Shown in pieces: positions 51,651 to 60,735 of a DNA stretch of 64,000 bases. The position numbers and the translations under genes are program-made. The notes below the pieces were generated by a model. The model searched no databases. It was not told the DNA's origin and was given only the letters and a program-made list of their open reading frames with translations. How positions within the stretch are numbered: position 1 is the first letter of the stretch; every line of letters starts with the position of its first letter. Origin of the DNA: Nocardia asteroides (lineage in GTDB: Bacteria; Actinomycetota; Actinomycetes; Mycobacteriales; Mycobacteriaceae); assembly GCA_019930625.1 (NCBI GenBank), contig CP082844.1:6386001-6450000 (forward strand). The letters are read 5' to 3'.

Positions 51651-52358
51651 TCAGATCAAGCCGCGTCGGCGGGCTTCGTCGGCGAGTCCGCTGCGGCTCC
51701 ACTGCACCGCCAGGTTGGACGGATCGAATTCGACCGCGCCGCCGAGGGTTTCGGCGATCGCCTGATATTGCGCGCCCTCCTCGAGCAGCACGACGAACTT
51801 CGCCAGCTCCAGCAACCCCGAGCGGCCGATCACGTTCGCGCCGCCGTTCGCTTCGAAGATCGCGACCAGGTCCGGGTCGTCGACCAGCTTCGACAGGATG
51901 AAATCCCCCGCCCCGATGCTGCGATCGATGTGCGGCGGAATCCCCCTGGACAGGGTGAGGCGCTGCGAGGCCGCGTATCGGATCGGCAGCGTGCGGTGAG
52001 TCTGCGCCCATCCGCCCAGCCACGGCGTGTGGATGTGCACCACGGAGGTGATCTCCGGATGCGCGCGGAACACCTTCGCGTAGCCGGTGACGAAGCCGGC
52101 GGAGCCGGTCCCGGACAGCACCTCGCCGTCGAAGGTGGCGATCACCGGCGCGACGGTACGGTCGTCGGCCCACGGCCCCGGCTCGTTCAAGGCGACGGCG
52201 ATCTCCTCGCCCGGCACGCGTTCCACGAAGTTGACGGTGCCGTTGCCGGAAACGGTGCCGGTCTCCCGGAACACTCGGAACGCCTTCTGCGCGTCGCGGG
52301 TGGCGGCGGCGACGAAAGCGGTGACGGACTCCGGCAATCGGGTCTCGGTGGTGGTCAT
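51651..52358 (-). CDS. class II aldolase/adducin family protein
   Basis: The 235-residue protein has the class II aldolase fold. The zinc ligands HIH in VVHIHTPWLGG are present, with an N-terminal GNGTVNF loop corresponding to the phosphate-binding SGN loop and a possible third His later. Members cleave or isomerise phosphorylated sugars and related small molecules. In this operon it would process the carbon skeleton left after sulfur removal; that is inference. The gap to the upstream monooxygenase gene is only 13 bases. Confidence 0.8.
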   Translation of the reverse strand: MTTTETRLPESVTAFVAAATRDAQKAFRVFRETGTVSGNGTVNFVERVPGEEIAVALNEPGPWADDRTVAPVIATFDGEVLSGTGSAGFVTGYAKVFRAHPEITSVVHIHTPWLGGWAQTHRTLPIRYAASQRLTLSRGIPPHIDRSIGAGDFILSKLVDDPDLVAIFEANGGANVIGRSGLLELAKFVVLLEEGAQYQAIAETLGGAVEFDPSNLAVQWSRSGLADEARRRGLI

Positions 52359-52371
52359 TGTCTCTCCTGAA

Positions 52372-53541
52372 TCATCGAGCGGGGGAAAGGGACGTCGCGG
52401 CGGCAGACGCGGTGAGCCGGGACCGGCCGAGCAGTGGAAGCACCTCTTCGCCGACGCGGTAGGCCTCCTCCAGGTGCGGGTTGCCAGCGAGGATGAACGC
52501 GTCGACGCCGAGGTCGATCAGCTCGTCGAGCCGCTGCGCCACCTGCTCGTAGCTGCCGACCAGGCCGAACGCCGGTCCGCCGCGGATCAGGCTGAACCCG
52601 CACCAGACGTTGGGCTGTACTTCCAGGTCGCGGTACCCGGTGATGGTTTCGGGCACCCAGCCCTGGATACGGGCGGCGCCGACCGAATCGCCCTTGGCGG
52701 CCCGCTCGGCCGCGCCGCGGTCGACGAAGGCCCAGCCCTGCTCGATCTCCGCCCAGGCCGCCTCCTCGGTGTGCCGGGCCAGGATGTCGATGCGGACAGC
52801 GAATCTCGGTGTCCGGCCGATCGTCGCGGCGTGTGCGCGCACGCCGTCGAACTTGGCGCGCAGATCGCCGAACGGCTCCAGCCAGGACAGGTAGTAGTCG
52901 GCGTGCTTGCCCGCGGCTTGGACCGCGGCGGCCGAGGACCCCGAGAAGTACACCTCGGGGAACGGCTGCCCGGCGATGCCCGGCGCCAGCGCGGCGCCCT
53001 CGGTGCGGAAGAACCGGCCGTCGTGGTCGTAGGGCTCGCCGTCCCACACACCGCGCAGCACGTCGAGGAATTCGCTGGTGCGCGCGTAGCGATCGTCGTG
53101 CGCCACTTTGTCGCCCCACCACAGCTGGGCGGGCCCGCCGCCGCCGCTGATGATGTTGTAGACCAGCCTGCCACCGGTAGCGCGCTGCAAGCTCGCCGAC
53201 ATCCGCGCCGCCTGCACCGGATGCAGGAAGCCGGGCTGGAAGGCGACCATGAACCGGTAGGTGGTGGTCTCCCCGGCCAGCGCGGCCGCGACCGCCCACG
53301 GGTCGTCGGTCACCGGGAACGACGGCAGCAGGCCGCCGAGGAAACCGGCCGATTCGGAGGCTTTCGCCACCGCCGCCATGTGGTCGATGTAGCCGTAGCC
53401 GTCGAGTGCGCCGCCACGGATGGCGGGGGCGATGTTGCCCGGCCCGTAACCGCCTGCGTGGCCGCGGTTGTATCGGCGCGGGGTGCGCAGCGAGGCGTGG
53501 TCACCCTCCATGCCGATGCGCCAGTAGATGTCGATGGTCAT
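52372..53541 (-). CDS. SsuD-like flavin-dependent monooxygenase
   Basis: The 389-residue protein is a luciferase-like monooxygenase of the alkanesulfonate monooxygenase type: AFQPGFLHPVQAARMSASLQ, GGRLVYNIISGGG, and the C-terminal LVGSYEQVAQRLDELIDLG with the substrate-loop ILAGNPHLEE. Such enzymes use FMNH2 and oxygen to split a C-S bond of sulfonates or sulfones. GGAGG lies before the ATG, which overlaps the stop of the previous gene (ATGA). No flavin reductase is encoded nearby, so reduced flavin must come from elsewhere. Confidence 0.88.
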   Translation of the reverse strand: MTIDIYWRIGMEGDHASLRTPRRYNRGHAGGYGPGNIAPAIRGGALDGYGYIDHMAAVAKASESAGFLGGLLPSFPVTDDPWAVAAALAGETTTYRFMVAFQPGFLHPVQAARMSASLQRATGGRLVYNIISGGGGPAQLWWGDKVAHDDRYARTSEFLDVLRGVWDGEPYDHDGRFFRTEGAALAPGIAGQPFPEVYFSGSSAAAVQAAGKHADYYLSWLEPFGDLRAKFDGVRAHAATIGRTPRFAVRIDILARHTEEAAWAEIEQGWAFVDRGAAERAAKGDSVGAARIQGWVPETITGYRDLEVQPNVWCGFSLIRGGPAFGLVGSYEQVAQRLDELIDLGVDAFILAGNPHLEEAYRVGEEVLPLLGRSRLTASAAATSLSPAR

Positions 53542-54638
53542 GCGGTTACCTCCTGAGCGGTCAGGGTGCGCCCGACCGGGTCGGCGAGGAACAAGAGATG
53601 TTCGCCCGCGCGATGCAGTTCCTCGATGTGCGGGTGCCCCGAGAGCACCACGCTGTCGACGCCTGCCTCGGCGTAGGACGTAAGGCGGTGCGCCACCTGG
53701 GCGTAGCTGCCGACGAGGCCGATGCTCGCGGCGTATCCCAGGTCGGCGAACCCCGACCAGCGGCCGTCGCCCAGATCGTGTTCCCGTGCGCCGGGTCCAT
53801 CCGGGTGCACCTCGCGCCACTGCCGTTCGACGCGCGCCCACGCCTCGTCCTCGGTTTCCCGCGCGATGACCGGCAGCTCCAGTCCAGCCCGTACCGTCCG
53901 TCCCGCCGCCACGGCGCGAGCGCGCAGGGCGCCGATCGCGGTCCGCACGCCCGCCGCGGTCTCGGTGAAGACGTGCACGTCCCCGTGCTGGGCCGAAAGC
54001 TCGAGCGCCGCGGCGGAATCGCCGGACAGGTAGACCGTGGGGAACGGCAGCCCCGACAGGATGCCGCGAAAGCCACCGTCGATCACGTCGTAATGAGCGC
54101 CCGCGTAGTGGAACCCGGTGCCCGCGAATCCCGCCGCGGCCACCGGAGCGTCGTTCCATACGCCGCGGGCGACGGTGAGGAATTCAGCCGCCCTGGCGTA
54201 GCGGTCGTCCCCGGTGACGCAATCGCCGCGGGTCCGGGCGTCGGCGGGGTCGGTGTCCACGGCCGGCCGCCATGCCAGGCGTCCGCCCGAAATACGTTGC
54301 AGGGTCGCGGACATCTTCGCGGCGTAGACCGGTGTCCCGAAGGCGGGCTGGAATTCGACGACGACGCGGGAGTATCGCGTGCCGCGCAGCGCGCCGCCCG
54401 CGACGATCCACGATTCCTCGCCGTCCGGGTCGTAGGGCGCGAGCACCCCGTCCAGTCCGGCCAGTTCGGCGGCATCGATGATCTGGGCGAGGTCGTCGAA
54501 CGGGCCGTACCGTCCCGGTCGCGGGTCGGTCGCGGGTGTCCCCGGCACGGGTCCGCCGAAGCCGCCGCGGTTGCGCTGTCGCGGTCGGGCGTGGCGGCCG
54601 TCGCCGCGGGAAGGCAAACGCCACAGGAACTCCGTCAT
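53538..54638 (-). CDS. second SsuD-like flavin-dependent monooxygenase
   Basis: The 366-residue protein is another luciferase-like monooxygenase, related to the next gene: EFQPAFGTPVYAAKMSATLQ, ISGGRLAWRPAVDTD, and LVGSYAQVAHRLTSYAEAG then LSGHPHIEEL. It is shorter and more divergent at the N-terminus. Its start overlaps the stop of the desulfinase gene and its stop overlaps the start of the first monooxygenase (both ATGA), so the three proteins are likely made in balanced amounts. The two enzymes could act in sequence on one organosulfur compound. Confidence 0.86.
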   Translation of the reverse strand: MTEFLWRLPSRGDGRHARPRQRNRGGFGGPVPGTPATDPRPGRYGPFDDLAQIIDAAELAGLDGVLAPYDPDGEESWIVAGGALRGTRYSRVVVEFQPAFGTPVYAAKMSATLQRISGGRLAWRPAVDTDPADARTRGDCVTGDDRYARAAEFLTVARGVWNDAPVAAAGFAGTGFHYAGAHYDVIDGGFRGILSGLPFPTVYLSGDSAAALELSAQHGDVHVFTETAAGVRTAIGALRARAVAAGRTVRAGLELPVIARETEDEAWARVERQWREVHPDGPGAREHDLGDGRWSGFADLGYAASIGLVGSYAQVAHRLTSYAEAGVDSVVLSGHPHIEELHRAGEHLLFLADPVGRTLTAQEVTA

Positions 54639-55660
54639 GCGGGCACCCGCCCGGACTCGACGAGTTCCCTGGCCCGGGCCAGCGGTTCGGGCGCGATCCA
54701 GGAGTCCAGGTCGAAATCGGCGGCGAGGAAACCGTGTGTGTAGAGGAAGTGCTTCTGCACGCCGAGCAGCTCGATCCGCTCTTCCGACAGCGAGGGGTGC
54801 AGGTCGCGGTGGAAGTTCTCGCCGTACGCCGCGACGACACCCTCCGGGCCGGACAGCGTTTCCCGTTGCAGCACCTCCCGCACCCCGTGCAAATCGCCCG
54901 CGGCCCAGTCCGCCGCCCGCAGACTCTGCGCGAGGAACTCCACGACCACCTCCGGACGCGCCTGGAGCAAGTCGGCGTGCACGGTGATCGGGCGGGGGGT
55001 GCCGTTGTTGACCCGCGAGCGTTTGGCGTCGGTGGCGTCCAGATCCACGGCGACGCGCAGACCGTGCTCTCGCGCGACTTCCTGAGCGCGGGCGCCCTTG
55101 ACGTAGACGGCGTCCACTTCGCCGCGCAGCAGTTCCTCGACACCCCAGGTGACGGCGCGCCGGTTCGCCTGGACTTCGGTGCGCACCTGCGGGTTCCGCT
55201 CGACGCCGAGTTCGACGATGGTCACGTCGGCCAGGGTGTGTCCACCGAGCCGCAGTGCGTTCGCGAAGCCGTGCAGGGCCATCGCCCGGGGGAAGCTGCG
55301 CGCCTGGTCCTGTGCCCACGCGGGAACGCCGACGCGCAGCCCGGTCAGCTCGGCGGGGCCGCCGACCGTCGAGTCCGGACCGACCAGAATGGCCTGTGCC
55401 TCATCGATCCAGGTCAATCCGATCAAACGGGTCGGCGACCCCTGTGCGCGCGCCGCGAGGGCCGGAACGTTGCCGCCCTCCCGGATCAGCCCGGACAGGT
55501 CGTGCAGGAAGTGGTGGCCGGCCAGCTCCGGTCCAGCGTCCTGGAGGACGCCGAAGTCGAGCCCGGCCCGCGTGGCGGTATCGCCGAGCCAGCCGAGGCT
55601 GTGCGCGAGCCCGCTCGCGGTCGGAACCGGGCAACGGGTGTACCAGAGGGTGTCGGTCAT
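54635..55660 (-). CDS. DszB-like sulfinate desulfinase
   Basis: The 341-residue protein aligns with DszB, the 2'-hydroxybiphenyl-2-sulfinate desulfinase of the Rhodococcus 4S pathway. The catalytic Cys of DszB (YSNCPVPN) appears as YTRCPVPT near residue 10; its other active residues appear as His in GHHFLHD and Arg in IREGGN. There is no signal peptide. The rest has a type 2 binding-protein fold, as in DszB. It should release sulfite from an aromatic or alkyl sulfinate. AAGGAG lies before the ATG, and both ends overlap neighbours by ATGA. The exact substrate is unknown; the homology is strong in the active site but distant overall. Confidence 0.72.
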   Translation of the reverse strand: MTDTLWYTRCPVPTASGLAHSLGWLGDTATRAGLDFGVLQDAGPELAGHHFLHDLSGLIREGGNVPALAARAQGSPTRLIGLTWIDEAQAILVGPDSTVGGPAELTGLRVGVPAWAQDQARSFPRAMALHGFANALRLGGHTLADVTIVELGVERNPQVRTEVQANRRAVTWGVEELLRGEVDAVYVKGARAQEVAREHGLRVAVDLDATDAKRSRVNNGTPRPITVHADLLQARPEVVVEFLAQSLRAADWAAGDLHGVREVLQRETLSGPEGVVAAYGENFHRDLHPSLSEERIELLGVQKHFLYTHGFLAADFDLDSWIAPEPLARARELVESGRVPA

Positions 55661-56436
55661 GGGGCACTCCTTGGAGCGGGCGTGGTGTGACCCACGCCGA
55701 GCTGGGTGAGGAAAAGGGATCGGTAGCGCAGGGTCTCGGGGTCGGCGCGGTCGCGCGGGTGGGCCACGTCGATGTCGACATCCACGGCGAAGCGCCCGTT
55801 GTCCAGGATCAGCACCCGGTCGGCCAACCGGATCGCCTCGTCGACGTCGTGGGTCACCATCAGTACCGCGGGACGGTGCCGGGCGACGAGGTCGCCGACC
55901 AGATCCTGCATCTGCAAGCGGGTCAGCGCGTCCAGCGCCGCGAACGGCTCGTCGAGCAGCAACAGTTCGGGGTCGCGCACGAGGGCGCGAGCCAACGCAG
56001 CGCGCTGCGCTTCGCCGCCGGAGAGTGTGGCAGGCCACTGCCGGGCTTTGCCGACGAGGTTGACCTCGGCGAGCGCACGCAGTCCCGCTTCCCGGTTGTG
56101 CCGGGACCGGCGCTGCCCGACGATGACGTTCGCCAGCACCCGTTTCGAAGGGATCAACCGCGGCTCCTGGTACACGGTGGTGCGCCTGCCGGGGACGAGC
56201 ACCTCCCCTGCGTCCGGCGCTTCGAGTCCGGTGAGCAGGCGCAGCAGCGTGGTCTTGCCGGTGCCGCTGGGCCCGAGCAGGACGACGAACTCGCCGCGCC
56301 GGATGGTCAGATCGGCGCCGTCGAGAACCGTCTTGTCGCCGAAGGACTTCCGCAGGCCGGTGATCGATACCGCGACCGGTTCGGTCGGCGCGGGCGCGGT
56401 GGTCAGCTCCGCTCCGGGTTCGGTGACGGCGGTCAT
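55657..56436 (-). CDS. sulfonate-type ABC transporter ATPase (SsuB-like)
   Basis: The 259-residue ATPase has Walker A GPSGTGKTT, the signature LSGGEAQRAALARAL, Walker B LLLLDEPFAALD and the switch His in VTHDVDEA. It energises uptake of sulfonate, nitrate or taurine-like solutes. It overlaps the permease gene upstream and the desulfinase gene downstream by four bases each. The N-terminal 25 residues are a Pro/Ala-rich extension. Its position confirms that import and desulfonation form one operon. Confidence 0.92.
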   Translation of the reverse strand: MTAVTEPGAELTTAPAPTEPVAVSITGLRKSFGDKTVLDGADLTIRRGEFVVLLGPSGTGKTTLLRLLTGLEAPDAGEVLVPGRRTTVYQEPRLIPSKRVLANVIVGQRRSRHNREAGLRALAEVNLVGKARQWPATLSGGEAQRAALARALVRDPELLLLDEPFAALDALTRLQMQDLVGDLVARHRPAVLMVTHDVDEAIRLADRVLILDNGRFAVDVDIDVAHPRDRADPETLRYRSLFLTQLGVGHTTPAPRSAP

Positions 56437-57272
56437 CGGATCGCCACCTGTCCGCGCCATGGCATCGCGAAGCGCTCCGCCAGCCGAACCAGCCCGTCGA
56501 AGACCAGACCGAGCAGCGCGTACAACACGACACACAGCACCATGTAGTCCGTGCGGTTGTACTCCTGGGCCAAGGTGACCAGGTAGCCCACACCCTCCCT
56601 GGTGCCGACCTGTTCGGCAGCGATGAGACCGGTGATGCTGATGGACAAGCACACCCGCAGCGCCATCAGCACCCCGGGCAGCGCCGAAGGCAGGACGACC
56701 TCCAGCACCAGCCGCGGGCCCGCCAGCCCGAAACCGCGGGCGGCCTCGACCATCTTGCGGTCGACGTTGCGGACGCCGAGGTAGGTGTACGCGTACATCG
56801 GCGCGACCGTCGCGACGGCGATGAGCAGCACCTTGTACAGCTCGTCGATGCCGAACCAGGCGATGAACAGCGGCACCAGCGCGAGGAACGGCACCGCGCG
56901 CAGGATCTGCATGGTCGAGTCGACCAGTTCCTCACCGAGGCCGGACAACCCGGACAGCAGCCCGAGCGTCAACCCGATGGCCACGCCGATGCCGACGCCG
57001 AGCGCGGCGCGCACGAACGACGCGACCGCGAAGTCGACCAGCTGGCCGGTGCCGAGCAGCTCGGTGAATGCCGTCCACACGGCGGGCGGGCCCGCCAGTA
57101 CACGCTCGGAGAGTGCTCCGGTCGCGGAGCCCACCCACCAACCGGCCACGATCACTGCCGGAAGCAGGAACCGTAACGGCACCGAGAACCAAGTGGGCCT
57201 GCGCTTTCCGGCGCGGCTACGGGGCGGGGCGAGCTCGGTGGGCCCCGGCCCCGCCGCGGCGATCACCGCCAT
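56433..57272 (-). CDS. sulfonate-type ABC transporter permease (SsuC-like)
   Basis: The 279-residue protein has about six membrane spans and the inner-membrane permease EAA-like loop (VEAARGFGLAGPRLVLEVVLPSALPG) that contacts the ATPase. An N-terminal cytoplasmic extension of about 30 residues is basic. It forms the channel of the SsuABC-type importer. One base separates it from the binding-protein gene; it overlaps the ATPase gene. Confidence 0.92.
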   Translation of the reverse strand: MAVIAAAGPGPTELAPPRSRAGKRRPTWFSVPLRFLLPAVIVAGWWVGSATGALSERVLAGPPAVWTAFTELLGTGQLVDFAVASFVRAALGVGIGVAIGLTLGLLSGLSGLGEELVDSTMQILRAVPFLALVPLFIAWFGIDELYKVLLIAVATVAPMYAYTYLGVRNVDRKMVEAARGFGLAGPRLVLEVVLPSALPGVLMALRVCLSISITGLIAAEQVGTREGVGYLVTLAQEYNRTDYMVLCVVLYALLGLVFDGLVRLAERFAMPWRGQVAIR

Positions 57273-57273
57273 C

Positions 57274-58314
57274 TCAGCTGCCCGCCTGGACCGATGCCAG
57301 CTGCTCGGGCGTCAGCTTGGACTTCAGGTCGTAGAAGATGTCCGCGGCGGTGATCCTGCGGGTGATGACGCCGTTGTCGAAGAAGGTGTTCACCACGTCG
57401 GCCAAGGCGGCGGCGTCCGCCTCGTTCGGCAGGTGCGGCACGGTGGCCTCGGCGCCGACCCGGTGGGCGTCCGACAGCCGCTGGCCCGACAGCGCGCGCG
57501 GACCGGTCTTCTCGAAGACGTTCTCGAACTCGGCCGGGTTGGCCCGTTGCTTCACCGACAGACCCTGCAGCACTTCGAGATACTTCGCCGCCACGTCCGG
57601 GCGCTGCTCGAGCACCTCGGTGCGGAACACGACGACCGTATTGTCGTTGGAGCCGATACTCTTCTCGGTGGCGATCTCGACACCGCCGTTGGCCTTGGCC
57701 TCCTGGTAGGGCACCAGGAACGACGCCCAGCCGTCCACCTTGCCGGTCGCGAACGCCGAAGCGGCGTCCTTCTGTTGCAGCGGAACCCGCGTCACTTTGT
57801 CGGCCGGGACCCCTGCCTGCGCGAGCGCCTTGAGCAGGATGTACTCGCCCTTGGCGGCGGGATTCACCGCGACGCGCTTGCCGACCAGCTCGGCGACCGA
57901 ACGCACGCCCGATTCCGGAGCCACGATGATGCCGCTCTGATCCTTCCCCGCCGGATCCTGTACCGCGACGATCCGCACGCCAACGTCCTTGGACAGCGCG
58001 CCGACGACGGGGCTGAACGCCGCGCCGGACACGTCGAGTTCTCCGGTGTTGAACAGCTTCAGGTTCGAGCTGAAGCCGGGGGTGATACCGACCCACTCGA
58101 TCTTCGCGCCGAGCGGCGCCAGCGCGGCGTCGAAGGTTCCGTCGCGCTTGCCGACCGCCAACGGCCCGGAGTTCCCGGGATCGGCGACCTTCAGCACGAA
58201 AGAGGCTCCCGCGCCGGTGTCGTCGTCGGCGTCCGAACCACACGCGGCGACGAGTGCGACTAAGGGAACGATCGCTAGCGCGATGCGCATGAGGGCTTGC
58301 CGCCTGCGGGACAT
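57274..58314 (-). CDS. lipoprotein substrate-binding protein of the SsuABC-like importer
   Basis: The 346-residue protein starts with a lipoprotein signal (MSRRRQALMR, hydrophobic core, lipobox VAAC with Cys25), so it is anchored outside the membrane. The mature part is a type 2 solute-binding protein of the SsuA/TauA kind (FNTGELDVSGAAFSPVVGAL, GKRVAVNPAAKGEYILLKAL). It captures the organosulfur substrate. It is the first gene of the operon, and both IclR-type operators lie between it and the iclR gene. Confidence 0.9.
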   Translation of the reverse strand: MSRRRQALMRIALAIVPLVALVAACGSDADDDTGAGASFVLKVADPGNSGPLAVGKRDGTFDAALAPLGAKIEWVGITPGFSSNLKLFNTGELDVSGAAFSPVVGALSKDVGVRIVAVQDPAGKDQSGIIVAPESGVRSVAELVGKRVAVNPAAKGEYILLKALAQAGVPADKVTRVPLQQKDAASAFATGKVDGWASFLVPYQEAKANGGVEIATEKSIGSNDNTVVVFRTEVLEQRPDVAAKYLEVLQGLSVKQRANPAEFENVFEKTGPRALSGQRLSDAHRVGAEATVPHLPNEADAAALADVVNTFFDNGVITRRITAADIFYDLKSKLTPEQLASVQAGS

Positions 58315-58390
58315 CGTGAGGACTCCTTGTCGGAAATGTCGATCAATGCCTTCGCAGAGTAGGGAGGAGGAGACCTGGTCACGAGGTAAT

Positions 58391-58411
58391 GCTTTCCGTA
58401 GATCGGAAAGC
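58391..58411. promoter_or_regulatory. IclR-type operator 1
   Basis: Perfect 8-base arms GCTTTCCG and CGGAAAGC with a five-base spacer, 77 bases upstream of the binding-protein start. Shares the pattern CTTTCC-N7-GGAAAG with the second site 118 bases away. Confidence 0.7.
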
Positions 58412-58509
58412 TTGACATATCGGGGTCAGTGCCCAGCTCGTCCGAAACCCCCCTTACTTCCGCTCCTAAACGGAGTGTTGCGGAAGTGTCCACCTTGACC
58501 TTCTCATCC

Positions 58510-58528
58510 CTTTCCAAATATCGGAAAG
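58510..58528. promoter_or_regulatory. IclR-type operator 2
   Basis: CTTTCC and GGAAAG with a seven-base spacer, just after TTGACC (58495-58500) in the likely iclR promoter, 42 bases upstream of its start. This position would allow autorepression. Confidence 0.7.
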
Positions 58529-58570
58529 ATCGAACGGTTTGGTCCGCAGCCCTGTGTTACCGTCGCATTC

Positions 58571-59326
58571 GTGGAACCCTCCGGCGTGCAGACCGTCACC
58601 CGCGCTCTCTCGGTCTTGGACTGCTTCCGCGACGGCCGGGAGCGCGGCGTCTCGGAGGTGGCGCGGCAGCAGGGCCTGGCGGTGAGCACCACGCATCGCC
58701 TGCTGGCCACGCTCGTGCAGGCGGGATTCTTGGAGAAGAACGCCGAATCCAGCAGGTATCGCATGGGCGGCGCACTGGCGGAGTGGGGACAGATCGCCTA
58801 CCGCCAGCACCGGATCTACCTCGCCGAACCGTATCTGGAACACCTCGCGGGCACCACCGGCGCCAGTTGCTCGGTCGCCACCCGCCACGGGATCCACGCC
58901 GTACTGCTCGGCACCAGCCGGTGGCGGGAGACCGACGGGCACGCGCTCCAAGGCGTACGCCTGCCCCTGCACGCCAGCGCGCTCGGCAAGGCGCTGCTGG
59001 CCTGGTCCGAGGCCACCGACGAGCAGCTGCGCGAGCTGCCTTACGACGAAGGGACCGAGCGCTCGGTGTCCGGGCCGGACGAGCTGCGCGCGGAACTGGT
59101 CACCACGCGCGAGCGCGGGTACGCCTACAACGACGAGGAACTCGATCCCGGATTCCGCACCATCGGGCTGCCCATCCTCGACCCGGCGGGCCGCTGCCGG
59201 TTCGCGCTGGGTCTGCGCGGCCCCACGACGTTGATGATTCCCGAACGCGTGCCGTTCTTCGTCGAACTCGCGAAGGTCACCGCACAGGAGATCTCGGCCG
59301 GATTCGCCGCCGCCGACCAGGTCTGA
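58571..59326 (+). CDS. IclR family regulator of the sulfur operon
   Basis: The 251-residue protein has an N-terminal winged helix (SEVARQQGLAVSTTHRLLATL) and the C-terminal effector domain of IclR regulators (HASALGKALLAW, RGYAYNDEELDPGFRTIGLPI). It is divergent from the organosulfur operon and separated by 256 bases that contain two matching operators. It most likely represses the operon until a sulfonate-related effector or sulfur limitation is sensed; the effector is unknown. The GTG start gives the whole domain. Confidence 0.9.
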   Translation: MEPSGVQTVTRALSVLDCFRDGRERGVSEVARQQGLAVSTTHRLLATLVQAGFLEKNAESSRYRMGGALAEWGQIAYRQHRIYLAEPYLEHLAGTTGASCSVATRHGIHAVLLGTSRWRETDGHALQGVRLPLHASALGKALLAWSEATDEQLRELPYDEGTERSVSGPDELRAELVTTRERGYAYNDEELDPGFRTIGLPILDPAGRCRFALGLRGPTTLMIPERVPFFVELAKVTAQEISAGFAAADQV

Positions 59327-59477
59327 GCGAAGATCGGGATCATCCGGTCGAATCACCGTGTGCCAGATGTTCGCACCCCTATCCTTGACGCGTAATTCGT
59401 CACACGGGGTCGTCATTCGGGAGGCGACAGCGGTGCCGCGCCGGCTGTGCCCGGCGCCGCCTCGGAAGGGAGTCGCC

Positions 59478-60296
59478 ATGCCGGACGGTCACGCGTGGGT
59501 GCGCGCCGGGTCGCCGATCAAGCTCGACACGAACCTCGCGCACGAGGCGCGGGTCTACGACTATTGGCTCGGCGGCAAGGACAACTACCCCGCCGACCGC
59601 GCGCTCGGTGACACGATCGCCACGCACATTCCCGGCATCCGCGATATGGCTCGCGCCAATCGCGCGTTCCTCGGCCGGGCGGTACGCTGCCTCGCCGGCG
59701 AGGCGGGCATAGATCAATTCCTCGACATCGGCGTGGGCCTGCCCACAGCCGGCAGCACGCACGAGGTGGCCCAGCGGATCGATCCGTCCGCGCGCGTAGT
59801 CTACGTCGACAACGACCCTCTCGTACTCGCCCACGCCAGAGCCTTGATGGCGGGCAAACCACCGGGCCGGATCGCGTTCCTCGACGCCGATCTCCGCGAT
59901 CCGCGCGCCATTCTGGACGCGCCCGACCTGGCCGACACTTTCGACCCGGACCGGCCGATCGCGATAATCCTGGTGGCGATCATGATGTTCCTACCCGACA
60001 GCGCCGATCCGCACGGCGTCGTCGGGAGGCTGCTGGACGCGGCGCCGTCGGGCAGCTACCTGGTGCTCACCCATTCCACCGCCGATTTCGACCCGCGTGC
60101 GATGGCGCGCGCGACGGCCGCGGCCGAGCGGGCGGGCATCGCGTTCCGGCCGCGCAGCCGCGAGGAAACCGAAACCTTCTTCACCGGCACCGAACTCCTG
60201 GAGCCGGGTGTCGTGCCGATCACCGCCTGGCGTGCGGAATCGGATGCCGATCCGCGATCAGCCTGGTACTGGGCGGGGGTCGGGCGCAAGCCCTGA
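59478..60296 (+). CDS. DUF574 family SAM-dependent methyltransferase
   Basis: The 272-residue protein belongs to the actinobacterial DUF574 (PF04672) methyltransferase family: an N-terminal HEARVYDYWLGGKDNYPADR signature, the SAM-binding FLDIGVGLPT, VYVDNDPLVLAHARALM and a Trp-rich C-terminus. The substrate is unknown for most members. GGAAGGGAG supports the start. It may be in an operon with the small membrane-protein gene that follows after 85 bases. Confidence 0.88.
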   Translation: MPDGHAWVRAGSPIKLDTNLAHEARVYDYWLGGKDNYPADRALGDTIATHIPGIRDMARANRAFLGRAVRCLAGEAGIDQFLDIGVGLPTAGSTHEVAQRIDPSARVVYVDNDPLVLAHARALMAGKPPGRIAFLDADLRDPRAILDAPDLADTFDPDRPIAIILVAIMMFLPDSADPHGVVGRLLDAAPSGSYLVLTHSTADFDPRAMARATAAAERAGIAFRPRSREETETFFTGTELLEPGVVPITAWRAESDADPRSAWYWAGVGRKP

Positions 60297-60381
60297 GCCG
60301 AAGCGGGCGACGTTTGAGCCGTCGCGGCGCGGCAATCACGTCGGATGGACCCGACGGCCGCGGACGGCGAAGGCGGTGAAC

Positions 60382-60735
60382 ATGGTCGAAGACGTCGAGA
60401 AGCGCTGGCGCGATCCGCGCGGCTTCCGCCGCGCCGTGACCTACGTCGCCTCGGTGCTCGCCACCGCCGCGCTGGTCTTCGTGCTGATCCTGCTGTGGGC
60501 CGCCCAGCGCGAGTGCGCGGAACGGGACAGGCTGCTGTGTGACAGCGCCGCGCAGGTCGCCGTGGTGCTCGGACCGTCCGCGATCCTGCTGATCGGCGGC
60601 ATCGGCGCCTTCGTCGAAACCTATGTGCAGTGGCGCCGCGGCCGGACCTGGCCGATCTGGCAGGGTGCGGGCTGGTTCCTGTTCGTGCTGATGGTGGTGT
60701 ACCTCGGAATCGGCGGCGGCGCGGTCGCGCGTTGA
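60382..60735 (+). CDS. small three-span membrane protein
   Basis: The 117-residue protein has three membrane spans: about residues 18-42, 57-80 and 92-113. Two cysteines in the first loop (RECAERDRLLCD) could be paired outside the cell. Its family is not recognised, although similar proteins are widespread in Nocardia. It converges with the MDR gene, whose stop directly abuts its own. AAGGCGGTGA precedes the ATG. Confidence 0.65.
   Translation: MVEDVEKRWRDPRGFRRAVTYVASVLATAALVFVLILLWAAQRECAERDRLLCDSAAQVAVVLGPSAILLIGGIGAFVETYVQWRRGRTWPIWQGAGWFLFVLMVVYLGIGGGAVAR

Noticed and set aside
50678..58314. Operon as a thiamine-precursor (Thi5/ThiXYZ) system
   Set aside because: Binding-protein fold and ABC genes would fit, but the DszB-like active site and two SsuD-like enzymes point to sulfur.
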